From JANQGG01 sp964642175 (GTDB lineage: Bacteria > Bacteroidota > Chlorobiia > Chlorobiales > Chloroherpetonaceae), in NCBI GenBank assembly GCA_964642175.1, contig CAZXOK010000014.1, positions 1 to 11,113 on the forward strand: a stretch of 11,113 bases of DNA, read 5' to 3'. The notes beneath the pieces are model-generated. The model did not search any database. It saw only the letters and a list, made by a program, of their open reading frames with translations, and was not told the DNA's origin. Made by a program: the position numbers and the translations under genes. This document shows, piece by piece, positions 1 to 6,964 of the stretch. Within the stretch, counting starts at the first letter, position 1. Each line of letters starts with the position of its first letter.

Positions 1-2
1 AT

Positions 3-494
3 AAATACGCTCTTAACCTCTCGTTTGGTATAAATCCTTTAAATGCTACTGTTTTTTTTAGCCGTCTAACAGGTCAAATTGCAGGTGCTGTGTTAGCTTT
101 TTTGATTATCTGGCTTACTCATGACAAAGAAAGTATTTCCTTTCTTACTTTTCAGTTTATACCCATCCACCCTTTATTTACCATTCTTTTTATGGGTTTT
201 GTTTCCCAGGTGATCTATTTCCTCTATTTTTTTCTCATCGTCAAATCGAATCATAGCACAGCCTTTTGGCACCATCTGCTTTTATCCCTTGGTTTGGGTT
301 TTATATTCTTTGTGATATCCCCGTTTGGTAATATCAGCCTGCTTAACCCATTTGAAGTGCTTTTTAGTTTTTTCTATAGCGGGCAACCAGTAACCATTGA
401 GACTTTCCTCGTTGGCAGTTTTATCCACATAATGGTACCGATGCTCTTTATCGGAGGTACGCATCTATTCATGAAAGATTTTATTCTGAAATAA
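3..494 (+). CDS. Divergent aquaporin/MIP-like membrane protein (C-terminal part, 5' end outside window)
   Basis: The frame is open from base 3 to the TAA at 492-494, so the true start lies upstream of the window; the GTG at 90 is only an internal codon. The product is strongly hydrophobic with about four membrane segments. Near the window edge it reads SFGINPLNAT, followed by GQIAGAVLAFLIIW; 104 residues later it reads FGNISLLNPFEVL, preceded by a glycine-rich helix (LLLSLGLGFIFF) and followed by a last membrane segment. This order and spacing resemble the two half-helix NPA motifs of the MIP family (two NPA boxes roughly 105-135 residues apart), but neither box is a true NPA. A channel for water or small solutes is therefore only a remote-homology guess. 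The permease-like gene starts 16 bases downstream on the same strand, so the two may be cotranscribed. Confidence 0.55.
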   Translation, partial: KYALNLSFGINPLNATVFFSRLTGQIAGAVLAFLIIWLTHDKESISFLTFQFIPIHPLFTILFMGFVSQVIYFLYFFLIVKSNHSTAFWHHLLLSLGLGFIFFVISPFGNISLLNPFEVLFSFFYSGQPVTIETFLVGSFIHIMVPMLFIGGTHLFMKDFILK

Positions 495-510
495 ATATCC
501 AGAGCACGCA

Positions 511-1636
511 ATGACAAAATTAAGAAATGTAACCCGAAAGCCCAGGCCTCTGGACATCGTCAATTACGTAACAAATGAAAAAAAATTCCTGTTAATCATT
601 CTGGCAGGGTTTACCACATCTGCTATTTTTATTGGAAATACAAAAGTCTCAATGTGGCTTGGTTTTTTATTTGCTGCATATGCTGCAGTCTCCAACGACA
701 GTATTCAATCGCTGGGAACATTTATCGAAAGCAATCGAAAGAAAAAATGGTGGGTATTATGGCTTTTTATTGGCTCTGTTTTTTTGATCACGGTAACCTT
801 TAGCTGGTTCTATTTCGATGGAGACGTAACATACCGGCGTTTATTAAACGCTGATGGCGAAACCAATTACCCACACCCCGAAAAGTTTAATTATTTTCAG
901 GTTATAGCCCCGCTTGTCCTGTTAATATTAACGAGATTCAGAATGCCAGTTTCCACCACTTTTCTTTTACTGAGTGTGTTCAGCGCAAGCTCTGCGGGAA
1001 TTAGTTCAATGGTTTTTAAAAGTTTGAGTGGATACGGACTGGCATTTATGCTATCCTTTATAATTTGGTATTTCGGGTATTATTTTATAAAGAAATATTT
1101 CAAGTCAAGAAAGACCAGTAAAGTCTGGACGATAGTCCAATGGACAGTAAGCGGATCGCTATGGGCCACCTGGGTCATGCAGGATGGGGCACATTGCTGT
1201 TTATCTGCCCAGGCAGCAAACGCCTCTGCAGTTTATAATTTTCGCTTTAACCATTTTTATTGGATTGGGTTTAATATTTTATTTAAGAGGCGATAAAATT
1301 CAAAGAATAGTTAGTGAAAAGGTTCGCAGTTCAGACGTAAGGGCAGCAACCCTGGTAGATTTTTCCTATGTGTTACTGCTTATATATAAGTTATTTATAA
1401 GTACGGTACCCATGAGTACGACCTGGGTATTTCTTGGAATAATTGGAGGAAGGGAAATTGCCGTTTCGCTTGCCAGAAGAAAAAAGGGTAAAAAGCACAA
1501 GGTAAAAGCAGCAAAGATGATATTCAGGGATTTAGCCTATGCAACAACCGGATTGCTTATTTCAATTGCACTGGCAGCAGGGGCAAATCCGGCCATCCGG
1601 ATTGAAATTGGCCTGTTCTTTAAAAACCTGTTTTAA
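511..1636 (+). pseudogene. PiT-family-like permease, interrupted by a +1 frameshift in a G run
   Basis: As written, one frame runs 511-1296 (261 aa) and a second runs on to 1636. Skipping one G of the GGGG at 1186-1189 joins them into a continuous 374-residue membrane protein, with the join reading WVMQDGHIAVYLPR. The protein has two matching halves. Residues 60-70 (VSNDSIQSLGT) resemble the GANDVANAxGT motif of PiT inorganic phosphate transporters, and RMPVSTT at 144-150 resembles their P-V-S-T-T-H motif. The second half repeats the plan with MQDGHIAV (223-230) and VPMSTTW (299-305). This duplicated arrangement is known for PiT (PF01384), so a phosphate or other anion permease is inferred. 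It differs from classic PiT in the ND motifs and lacks the His after STT. The indel may be a sequencing error rather than a real mutation. Confidence 0.6.
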
Positions 1637-1695
1637 AAGATGCAGTTTTTCTCAGAATCATTCATTCTATAGTAAAATTGGCCCACGAAGATACG

Positions 1696-1736
1696 GTTTC
1701 TTGATTCTTTCAGCCAACCTGATAAAATCAAGAAAC
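1696..1736. terminator. Hairpin between convergent genes, possible bidirectional terminator
   Basis: A perfect 11-bp inverted repeat (GTTTCTTGATT at 1696-1706, AATCAAGAAAC at 1726-1736) with a 19-nt loop sits in the gap between the + strand permease gene (ends 1636) and the - strand molybdenum operon (ends 1829). Its position between converging genes suits a transcription stop, but no clear T-run follows either arm, so it is not a canonical intrinsic terminator. Confidence 0.35.
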
Positions 1737-1828
1737 TGATAACATTTGAGTTTTCCCCAACATAGGTTGCGCTTGTCTAATTTATCCATCCTTTTGAATC
1801 TCTTCTAAATAAGGTCGAAGAATAAGTA

Positions 1829-2761
1829 TCAGTGATTATCTATTCCATAAATCATCCGCCACGAGTGTTCAACGGTTTTGAGTATTTCCATGGTATATTC
1901 CTTCACGGCTTTTGTACTACCGGGCAAGGTATAAATGAGCGATTGTTTAATCATCCCGGCCACGCTTCGGCTAACCAGGGCATTGGGGTGTTCGGTACCG
2001 TATTTTACGCGGATGAGTTCCATAATCCCTGTTATCTCTTTATCGAGCAGTGGGCGGATCACGTCGGGAGTAATATCACGCGGGCCAATGCTGGTACCGC
2101 CCGTGGTAAAAATCAGGTCGGTATTTTCCTCTACTGAAATTAAGACTTGAGCCTTTAAATCTTCTGCATTGTCGCCAATCAGAATTTGTTCGATATTCAC
2201 TTTTCTCCCGTCACTCCTAAAAAATTCCTGAAGCAGTTTGGACAGAAACGGGCCGCTGCGGTCGGCGTAAACTCCTGCCGCGGCGCGGTCGCTCAGAGTA
2301 ATAACGCGTATGTTGACGATTTTTGGAAGGTAATTAAATTCGTCCCCCGATGTTAACAGTCCTCCTTTGATTACCCTGCAAAATATGCCTTCTTTGGGCA
2401 TGACGCAATTGCCGGTTTCGTTATATATCGGGCAATTGGTACCATGGCATTTCTTGCCAATCTGGGTCACTTCCAATTCAACTTCATCGCATCGAAAACG
2501 GTCGAACACTTTCACCTGTTCTACTTCAAAGCCGTCGAGTGTAATGTTTTCGGCAAATTCGCCGGGCACAAGTTCCCGTTTCAATTCTTTCGAAAAACGG
2601 GCAATGCTGTTGCTGCCCAATATACTTACCTGCCTGTGCCATTTGCCGGCATGGGCATCGTGTTGTACTCCGTTTCCGTCCAGTTTAATTTGGCTGACAG
2701 GCTTTTTTATTACCCCTTTTTTATCCGATATATTGACTGATTTTATGATGAGTTTTTCCAT
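1829..2761 (-). CDS. MOSC domain - MogA/MoaB-type molybdopterin adenylyltransferase fusion
   Basis: Two domains are fused in 310 residues. Residues 1-145 are a MOSC domain, the cofactor-binding fold also found at the C-terminus of Moco sulfurase; it has HAGKWHRQVSIL (37-48) and a cysteine-rich stretch (C105, C110, C119, C128). Residues 148-305 are a MogA/MoaB-like domain with ITLSDRAAAG, the molybdopterin-binding TTGGTSIGPRDITPD (219-233) and LPGSTKAV (279-286). MogA-type enzymes adenylylate molybdopterin with ATP before MoeA inserts molybdate. This gene is the last of the - strand operon, 39 bases after the restored moaC stop. The ATG at 2761 is the start because MEKLIIKSVNIS is a typical MOSC N-terminus. 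The MogA half is confident; what the MOSC half carries (Mo, sulfur or the finished cofactor) is not shown by the sequence. Confidence 0.9.
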   Translation of the reverse strand: MEKLIIKSVNISDKKGVIKKPVSQIKLDGNGVQHDAHAGKWHRQVSILGSNSIARFSKELKRELVPGEFAENITLDGFEVEQVKVFDRFRCDEVELEVTQIGKKCHGTNCPIYNETGNCVMPKEGIFCRVIKGGLLTSGDEFNYLPKIVNIRVITLSDRAAAGVYADRSGPFLSKLLQEFFRSDGRKVNIEQILIGDNAEDLKAQVLISVEENTDLIFTTGGTSIGPRDITPDVIRPLLDKEITGIMELIRVKYGTEHPNALVSRSVAGMIKQSLIYTLPGSTKAVKEYTMEILKTVEHSWRMIYGIDNH

Positions 2762-2800
2762 ATAATTAATCTATGAAAGGTAAAAATTCAACCTTTGGAT

Positions 2801-3253
2801 TTATAAATCGGTTTTTGATTTCTCCAGAAGTTTTATTTCGCGGATAACCATGCTTTTTTTCACCGCCTTACACATGTCCCAGAAGGTTAACAGAGCGACA
2901 GACACAGCGGTTAAGGCCTCCATTTCGACCCCCTGTTTTTCCGGTACATTTCTCCATGCTTTCTATGCTAACTCTTTTTTGGTAACGGAGGCCATCACCT
3001 CTACTTTGGTAAGCATTAAGGTGTGGCACAATGGGATGAGCATAGGTGTTTCCTTGGCAGCTTGTATACCGGCAATTTCGGCCACGGTAAGCTCGTCGCC
3101 TTTTTTAACATGGTTGAGATTGATGAGTTCCAGGGTTTCCGGGTTTAAGGTAATGAAACCGATTGCTCTGGCCACCCTGACCTGGTCGTTTTTTGGGCCA
3201 ACATCAACCATGCATGCCTTTCCTTCTTTATTAATATGTGATAACTTTTCCAT
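2801..3253 (-). pseudogene. moaC: MoaC, cyclic pyranopterin monophosphate synthase, broken by two compensating indels
   Basis: MoaC converts the MoaA product (3',8-cyclo-7,8-dihydro-GTP) into cPMP. The N-terminal part (3253-2966) is clearly MoaC, with MVDVGPKNDQVRVARA, KKGDELTVAEIAGIQAAK and LIPLCHTLMLTKVEV, and stops early at 2963. The C-terminal part is intact downstream (GVEMEALTAVSVALLTFWDMCKAV, ending LLEKSKTDL before TAA at 2801-2803), including the D and K of the catalytic DMCKA motif. Between them the neighbouring frame encodes VSIESMEKCTGKTG, the expected family sequence. One A missing from the A6 run (T2975-2980 on the + strand) and one G too many in the G5 run (C2929-2933) explain the break. 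Correcting both gives 150 residues, close to the usual size. The start at 3253 is supported by an AGGAGG site 6 bases upstream. Confidence 0.9.
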
Positions 3254-3255
3254 GA

Positions 3256-4056
3256 TTAACCTCCTATATTTGAAAATTCATGTGATTCGGAACCCATTCC
3301 TTTTACAGGTTTATAATCCATGGCTTTGTGAAACGCCTCCAAAGCCCCAAGTTCCCTTACGCTGAACCTCAATCCTGAATGCAGGCACGGTGTCAGGTAT
3401 CCATCGGCAGTGAGGCGCAAACGGTTGCAAATTGCACATACTCCGCCGGCTCCTCCTTCAACCGGGTAAAACTCGCCTGTTTTTAGGTTCATTTGCCGGA
3501 TAAACCGAAGTTGAAGTCCTTTCTTTTCGCAAAATTGTTTCACCTCTTCCGCATCTTCTTCATTTATTCCTGGCACTTTTACAAAATTGATTTTTACGGG
3601 ATTAAATCCTACACAAAGAGCTGCATTAATACCGTGTAAAACATCCTCCATATTTCCCAACCTGGTCATCTGTTTGAATTTAGCCGGATTAAGTGTATCG
3701 AGGCTGATATTGACCCGCTTAAGTCCGGATTTTTTTAGGTCGGCAGCCATGCTGGAAAGAAAAACCCCGTTGGTAGTGAGGGCGATATCTTCTATTTCGG
3801 GAATTTCCGAGAGCATTTTTACCAGCGCCGGAAGGTCTTTTCGCACCAAAGGTTCGCCGCCGGTCAAACGTATTTTGGTGATTCCGACCGATACCCCAAC
3901 CCTAACAACTTCCGCTATTTCGTCAAACGATAAAATATCTGAATGCTTTTTTAGCGGCACGCCTTCGGCAGGCATACAGTACGTGCAGCGAAAATTACAC
4001 CGGTCGGTGACCGAAATGCGCAGGTAATTTATTTTTCGGTTATAGCGGTCTAACAT
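3256..4056 (-). CDS. moaA: GTP 3',8-cyclase MoaA, short form
   Basis: MoaA is a radical-SAM enzyme that cyclises GTP in the first step of molybdenum-cofactor synthesis. The first 4Fe-4S site, CNFRCTYC (C20, C24, C27), binds SAM; GGEPL is at 66-70. The C-terminal cluster that holds GTP uses C207, C210 and C224 in CAICNRLRLTADGYLTPC, and the chain ends in the conserved Gly-Gly. At 266 residues it is about 60 shorter than E. coli MoaA: the stretch between FIRQMNL (185-191) and the second cluster is reduced to a dozen or so residues. All catalytic motifs survive, so I read it as a natural short variant. Its start overlaps the end of moeA by 17 bases, and moaC begins two bases after its stop. Confidence 0.93.
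   Translation of the reverse strand: MLDRYNRKINYLRISVTDRCNFRCTYCMPAEGVPLKKHSDILSFDEIAEVVRVGVSVGITKIRLTGGEPLVRKDLPALVKMLSEIPEIEDIALTTNGVFLSSMAADLKKSGLKRVNISLDTLNPAKFKQMTRLGNMEDVLHGINAALCVGFNPVKINFVKVPGINEEDAEEVKQFCEKKGLQLRFIRQMNLKTGEFYPVEGGAGGVCAICNRLRLTADGYLTPCLHSGLRFSVRELGALEAFHKAMDYKPVKGMGSESHEFSNIGG
3260..3265 (-). promoter_or_regulatory. Strong Shine-Dalgarno (AGGAGG) for moaC
   Basis: AGGAGG lies six bases before the moaC ATG and is formed by the last two sense codons (GGA GGT, the conserved C-terminal Gly-Gly) of moaA. Bacteroidota genes often lack clear Shine-Dalgarno sites, so this one stands out and supports the chosen moaC start and tight coupling of the two genes. Confidence 0.75.
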
Positions 4057-5215
4057 ACACTAATTCCCCATTTTTTAAAGCTGATGTTCCTTCGGGTACT
4101 TCCATAATGGCATTGGCCTTTACCAGCGCGTTGATATGTGCCGAGCCATGAAAAGGAATAATACAGGCAGCGCCTTCGTTGTTAATATGCACAGGAACCA
4201 ATACAAAGCGGTTGGCTTTTCGCTGTGAAAACTCCCCTGCAAGCGGCACACGCATCCGCATGGGTTGATAGTTAGCGCCCACCAACCGGTACAGCGCTGG
4301 CCTGGCAATAAAACTGAACTGCACCAATGACGATACCGGATTGCCTGACAAGCCAAAACAATATTTGTTGCCTTTGCTTGCAAATATCATCGGGTTGCCT
4401 GGTTTCATGCCTGTTTTGTCCCAGTGTATCGCAAAGCCCTGATCTTTCAGAAGGCGCGGTATCCAATCGAAATCGCCAACCGATGCCCCTCCTGTAAAAA
4501 ATAAGTTGTCGTTTTTTTGAAAAGCTTCATCAAAGAGCTGGGTAAGGATATCGTAATCGTCGCCGGCCAGACCCATATAGTTGACCGGAAGCCCCATTTG
4601 TTGCAGTTGGGCAGTAATCTGGCGCGCGTTGGAGTTGCGAATTTTTCCTTTTCCGGGTTTTTCGCCGGGTTCAACCAATTCGCTCCCGGTGGTAATTAAA
4701 GCAATTTCAGGCAAAGCCGAAACGCGAACCTCATCGTACCCGGCACCGGCCAATATTGCCAGATGCGAGGCGCTGAGTATGGTTCCCCGCTGAACGAGCG
4801 CCGTTCCTTTTGTATAATCTTCGCCCCGATAACAAATATTCTTTTTCGACCCTGTATTGGTGCACCGCACTTTGTTTTGACCGGTTATTTCAGCGTCTTC
4901 AACCATAAAAACACCATCGGCACCGTCGGGAAGCATTGCACCGGTCATTATTTTCGAACATTGGTTTTTGCCAATCCTATGTGCCGGAATTTTTCCAGCG
5001 CTAATTACTTCAAGCACCCCCATCTCGTTTCCCAGGTCATCAAATCTGCAGGCATATCCGTCCATAGCCGATTTGTCGAAAGGTGGCATGTCCATATCGG
5101 CTATAACATCTTCCTGTAAAACCCTTCCCAAAGCCGAAACCGATTTGATTCTCTCTGTTTCAAAATCCGGAGGCAGATTTTCAATTATCGTTTGAATCTC
5201 ATTATACGTTGCCAT
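4040..5215 (-). CDS. moeA: Molybdopterin molybdenumtransferase MoeA
   Basis: MoeA inserts molybdate into adenylylated molybdopterin to give Moco. The 391-residue length is normal for the family (about 390-410). Family motifs are in order: PPFDKSAMDGYA (44-55), KIMTGAMLPDGAD (88-100), TTGSEL (175-180), IRNSN (192-196), TGGASVGDFD (241-250), MKPGNP (270-275) and GLSGNPVSS (288-296), followed by the C-terminal MoeA domain IV-like region. The ATG at 5215 lies inside the end of the preceding mobA/mobB-like gene (14-base overlap), and the 3' end overlaps moaA by 17 bases, so translation is probably coupled. The only mild oddity is Ser instead of the usual Pro in the GLPGNP motif. Confidence 0.94.
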   Translation of the reverse strand: MATYNEIQTIIENLPPDFETERIKSVSALGRVLQEDVIADMDMPPFDKSAMDGYACRFDDLGNEMGVLEVISAGKIPAHRIGKNQCSKIMTGAMLPDGADGVFMVEDAEITGQNKVRCTNTGSKKNICYRGEDYTKGTALVQRGTILSASHLAILAGAGYDEVRVSALPEIALITTGSELVEPGEKPGKGKIRNSNARQITAQLQQMGLPVNYMGLAGDDYDILTQLFDEAFQKNDNLFFTGGASVGDFDWIPRLLKDQGFAIHWDKTGMKPGNPMIFASKGNKYCFGLSGNPVSSLVQFSFIARPALYRLVGANYQPMRMRVPLAGEFSQRKANRFVLVPVHINNEGAACIIPFHGSAHINALVKANAIMEVPEGTSALKNGELVYVRPL

Positions 5216-5942
5216 AAAAGAGTTTTTTTAATATGATTTGTTTGTTTCTATATCCGATTTGGCTAACATCAAAGTCGAACCGGAAATCATGATTGGTTAC
5301 TACAATGGGTGCTCCTTTAAGTAGCCACGGCTTTTCAATGGGCCGGTTTACCTTGTTCACAAACAGGTAAAGGCCTGGATGAACAGAATTTCTAAGTCCG
5401 CCCGACTCGCAAACCACCGGATGGTTCTCCAGTTTATTGGCAATACGCATAAACGCTTCGCCTGTTGATTCTTTTTTACTCATGATGAAGTAAACATTTT
5501 TAGCGCCTGCCTTTAGCATCAGAGAGCTGTCTTTGCCCGATTCAACCAATTCTTTTACAATGATGAAATCAGGGGTTTGGACAATTATTTCATGCTTATC
5601 GTCAACCGGGTGAAAATGGTTGGTGATTTTAATCCCTGTTACCTCGTGGTGTTGCGAAAGATGCCTGATGATTTCGCATGCGAGGGTTGTTTTGCCCACA
5701 TTCCGTCCATTTCCGCTAATCAACACCATGTTCTGAAATGATGGCCTGACATTAGCTGAGGCCATTTGCAAATCGTTGATGGTGTTGATGATAAGCGTAT
5801 CGCAAACCGGCTCCATGAGGTTTACAGCACGGTCAAGCAAAGTTTCACTGCCCAGTTGAGCATTTGCCTTATTGTTACCCATCCTGCTGCTTGCTCCACC
5901 GGCCAGGATAATACCTGTAACTTTTGAGTTCAAATCATTCAT
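5202..5942 (-). CDS. MobA N-terminal remnant fused to MobB-like P-loop domain
   Basis: Residues 8-55 match the start of MobA (Moco guanylyltransferase), with the nucleotide-binding signature GIILAGGASSRMGNNK (10-25) and then LLDRAVNLMEPVCDTLIINT. After about 17 linker residues the protein switches to a MobB-like GTPase: MVLISGNGRNVGKTTL (72-87, Walker A), TGIKITNH, GKDSSLMLKAGAKNVYFI (136-153) and VVCESGGLRNSVHPG (176-190). MobB is an accessory GTP-binding partner of MobA in making the guanine-dinucleotide cofactor. About 130-140 residues of MobA, including its metal-binding Asp and substrate region, are missing, so guanylyltransferase activity is unlikely from this protein alone. The frame is clean across the junction. 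The gene lies between the TauE-like gene (40 bases) and moeA (14-base overlap). Confidence 0.75.
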   Translation of the reverse strand: MNDLNSKVTGIILAGGASSRMGNNKANAQLGSETLLDRAVNLMEPVCDTLIINTINDLQMASANVRPSFQNMVLISGNGRNVGKTTLACEIIRHLSQHHEVTGIKITNHFHPVDDKHEIIVQTPDFIIVKELVESGKDSSLMLKAGAKNVYFIMSKKESTGEAFMRIANKLENHPVVCESGGLRNSVHPGLYLFVNKVNRPIEKPWLLKGAPIVVTNHDFRFDFDVSQIGYRNKQIILKKLFYGNV

Positions 5943-5982
5943 TTACAATTTACTTTAAATCTAAGTTGCAATTTATTGCTTT

Positions 5983-6711
5983 CTATAAAGCAAGTAATTT
6001 AATACTGGCAAAGCCCAGCACAACTACCAGGGCATATTTCAGGGTGTTTTCAGGAAATCTTATGCTGCCCAGGTGCGAACCAAACAAACCGCCCAACACA
6101 GCAACGGCCAACATACCCCCCATTTGCGGGGCAAAGTTGATGCCTGCCGACCACTGTCCGGTAAGTCCCGACACTGAATTAACCAGGATGAAAGCAGCGG
6201 AAACAGCGGCTGTTTGCTTCATGTTTCCCCATTTCAGTAAAATGATTACCGGACTAAGGATAATCCCCCCTCCAATGCCTATTAAACCGCTAAAAAAACC
6301 TAACAAAGCGCCAATTCCCCAGGCCAGGGGCTTGTTTACGGGTTTGCTTTCTGCAGAATGGCTACGTGGTTGAAAAAGCATTCTGGCAATGGCAGCCAGC
6401 AGGAACACACCTAAAATGATTTTGTACAGTTTTGGGTCAATTGAAATGCTCCCTCCCAGAAAAGCCATAGGCACGGAGGTAATGACAAAAGGAAGAAGCA
6501 ATTTAAAATTGAGGTGCCCGCTCCGGGAAAAGGCCACTAAAGCGATGGATGAAACCAGAATATTCAAAACAAGGGCAGTAGGCCGCATAAAATCCGGAGG
6601 GAAACTAAAAATAGCCATCAGGGCAAGGTAGCCGCTTGCGCCACCGTGACCGACCGAAGAATAAAGCAAGGCCAGCAGAAATACGGTACCGAAAAATAGA
6701 TATTCTGTCAT
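5983..6711 (-). CDS. TauE/SafE-family membrane transporter (putative sulfite/anion exporter)
   Basis: This 242-residue protein is mostly membrane segments (about seven to eight) in two repeated halves. Each half has a glycine-rich helix start: SSVGHGGASGYLALM near residues 18-32 and GLIGIGGGIILSPVI in the second half. This is the pattern of the TauE/SafE family (PF01925), which exports sulfite, sulfoacetate or related anions, or handles other small anions. It is the first gene of the molybdenum operon, preceded by AGGAAG just before the ATG at 6711. Being cotranscribed with Moco genes suggests a link to sulfite or another oxyanion handled by a molybdoenzyme, but that is inference. The substrate cannot be read from the sequence. 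Confidence 0.85.
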   Translation of the reverse strand: MTEYLFFGTVFLLALLYSSVGHGGASGYLALMAIFSFPPDFMRPTALVLNILVSSIALVAFSRSGHLNFKLLLPFVITSVPMAFLGGSISIDPKLYKIILGVFLLAAIARMLFQPRSHSAESKPVNKPLAWGIGALLGFFSGLIGIGGGIILSPVIILLKWGNMKQTAAVSAAFILVNSVSGLTGQWSAGINFAPQMGGMLAVAVLGGLFGSHLGSIRFPENTLKYALVVVLGFASIKLLAL

Positions 6712-6964
6712 TTCTTCCTGAATTTACATGTTAAAAACACTCAGGTTGAATTGAAAAAATGACAAATCATTACAACCCGCATTGCGAAGATGTAATTTCC
6801 GTCTCCTTTCCAATTCATCCCGATTTGATCGGAATTCGGGAGGATAAGCTGTTTCCGGCTTATCCCATCGGTTGTTATTTCATAGAGCCTGTCTCTTTAA
6901 AAATAAAAACTCGGAGAAAATATTTTGATGAACAATATATATTTTAATTTGTATGTTTTTACCC
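6712..6964. other. Operon upstream region with nested hairpins, no convincing gene
   Basis: This is the region upstream of the - strand operon, up to the IS end. A 62-codon + strand frame (6759-6947) has no recognisable features and is probably chance. At 6819-6871 there are compact inverted repeats: CCGAT/ATCGG with a 3-nt loop (6820-6832), overlapping CCCGA/TCGGG (6819-6840), then GGATAAGC/GCTTATCC with an 8-nt loop (6842-6849 and 6858-6865). These could be a 5' leader structure, a terminator or a REP-type repeat. I found no clean TAnnTTTG promoter for the operon; the nearest is a degenerate TA-N4-TTTG on the - strand at about 6762-6771. Confidence 0.5.

Noticed and set aside
1539..1739. 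A 66-codon + strand frame at the end of the permease gene
   Set aside because: It overlaps the coding frame of the permease C-terminus and runs into the intergenic hairpin; nothing suggests a real product.
2850..3365. A 171-codon + strand frame across moaC and the end of moaA
   Set aside because: It is antisense to clear moaC and moaA coding sequence, and its translation shows no family features.
4763..5119. A 118-codon + strand frame inside moeA
   Set aside because: It is the complement of well-conserved moeA sequence, so it is a shadow.
6759..6947. A 62-codon + strand open frame
   Set aside because: No recognisable motif or composition of a real protein, it overlaps the hairpin region and has no clear promoter or ribosome-binding site.
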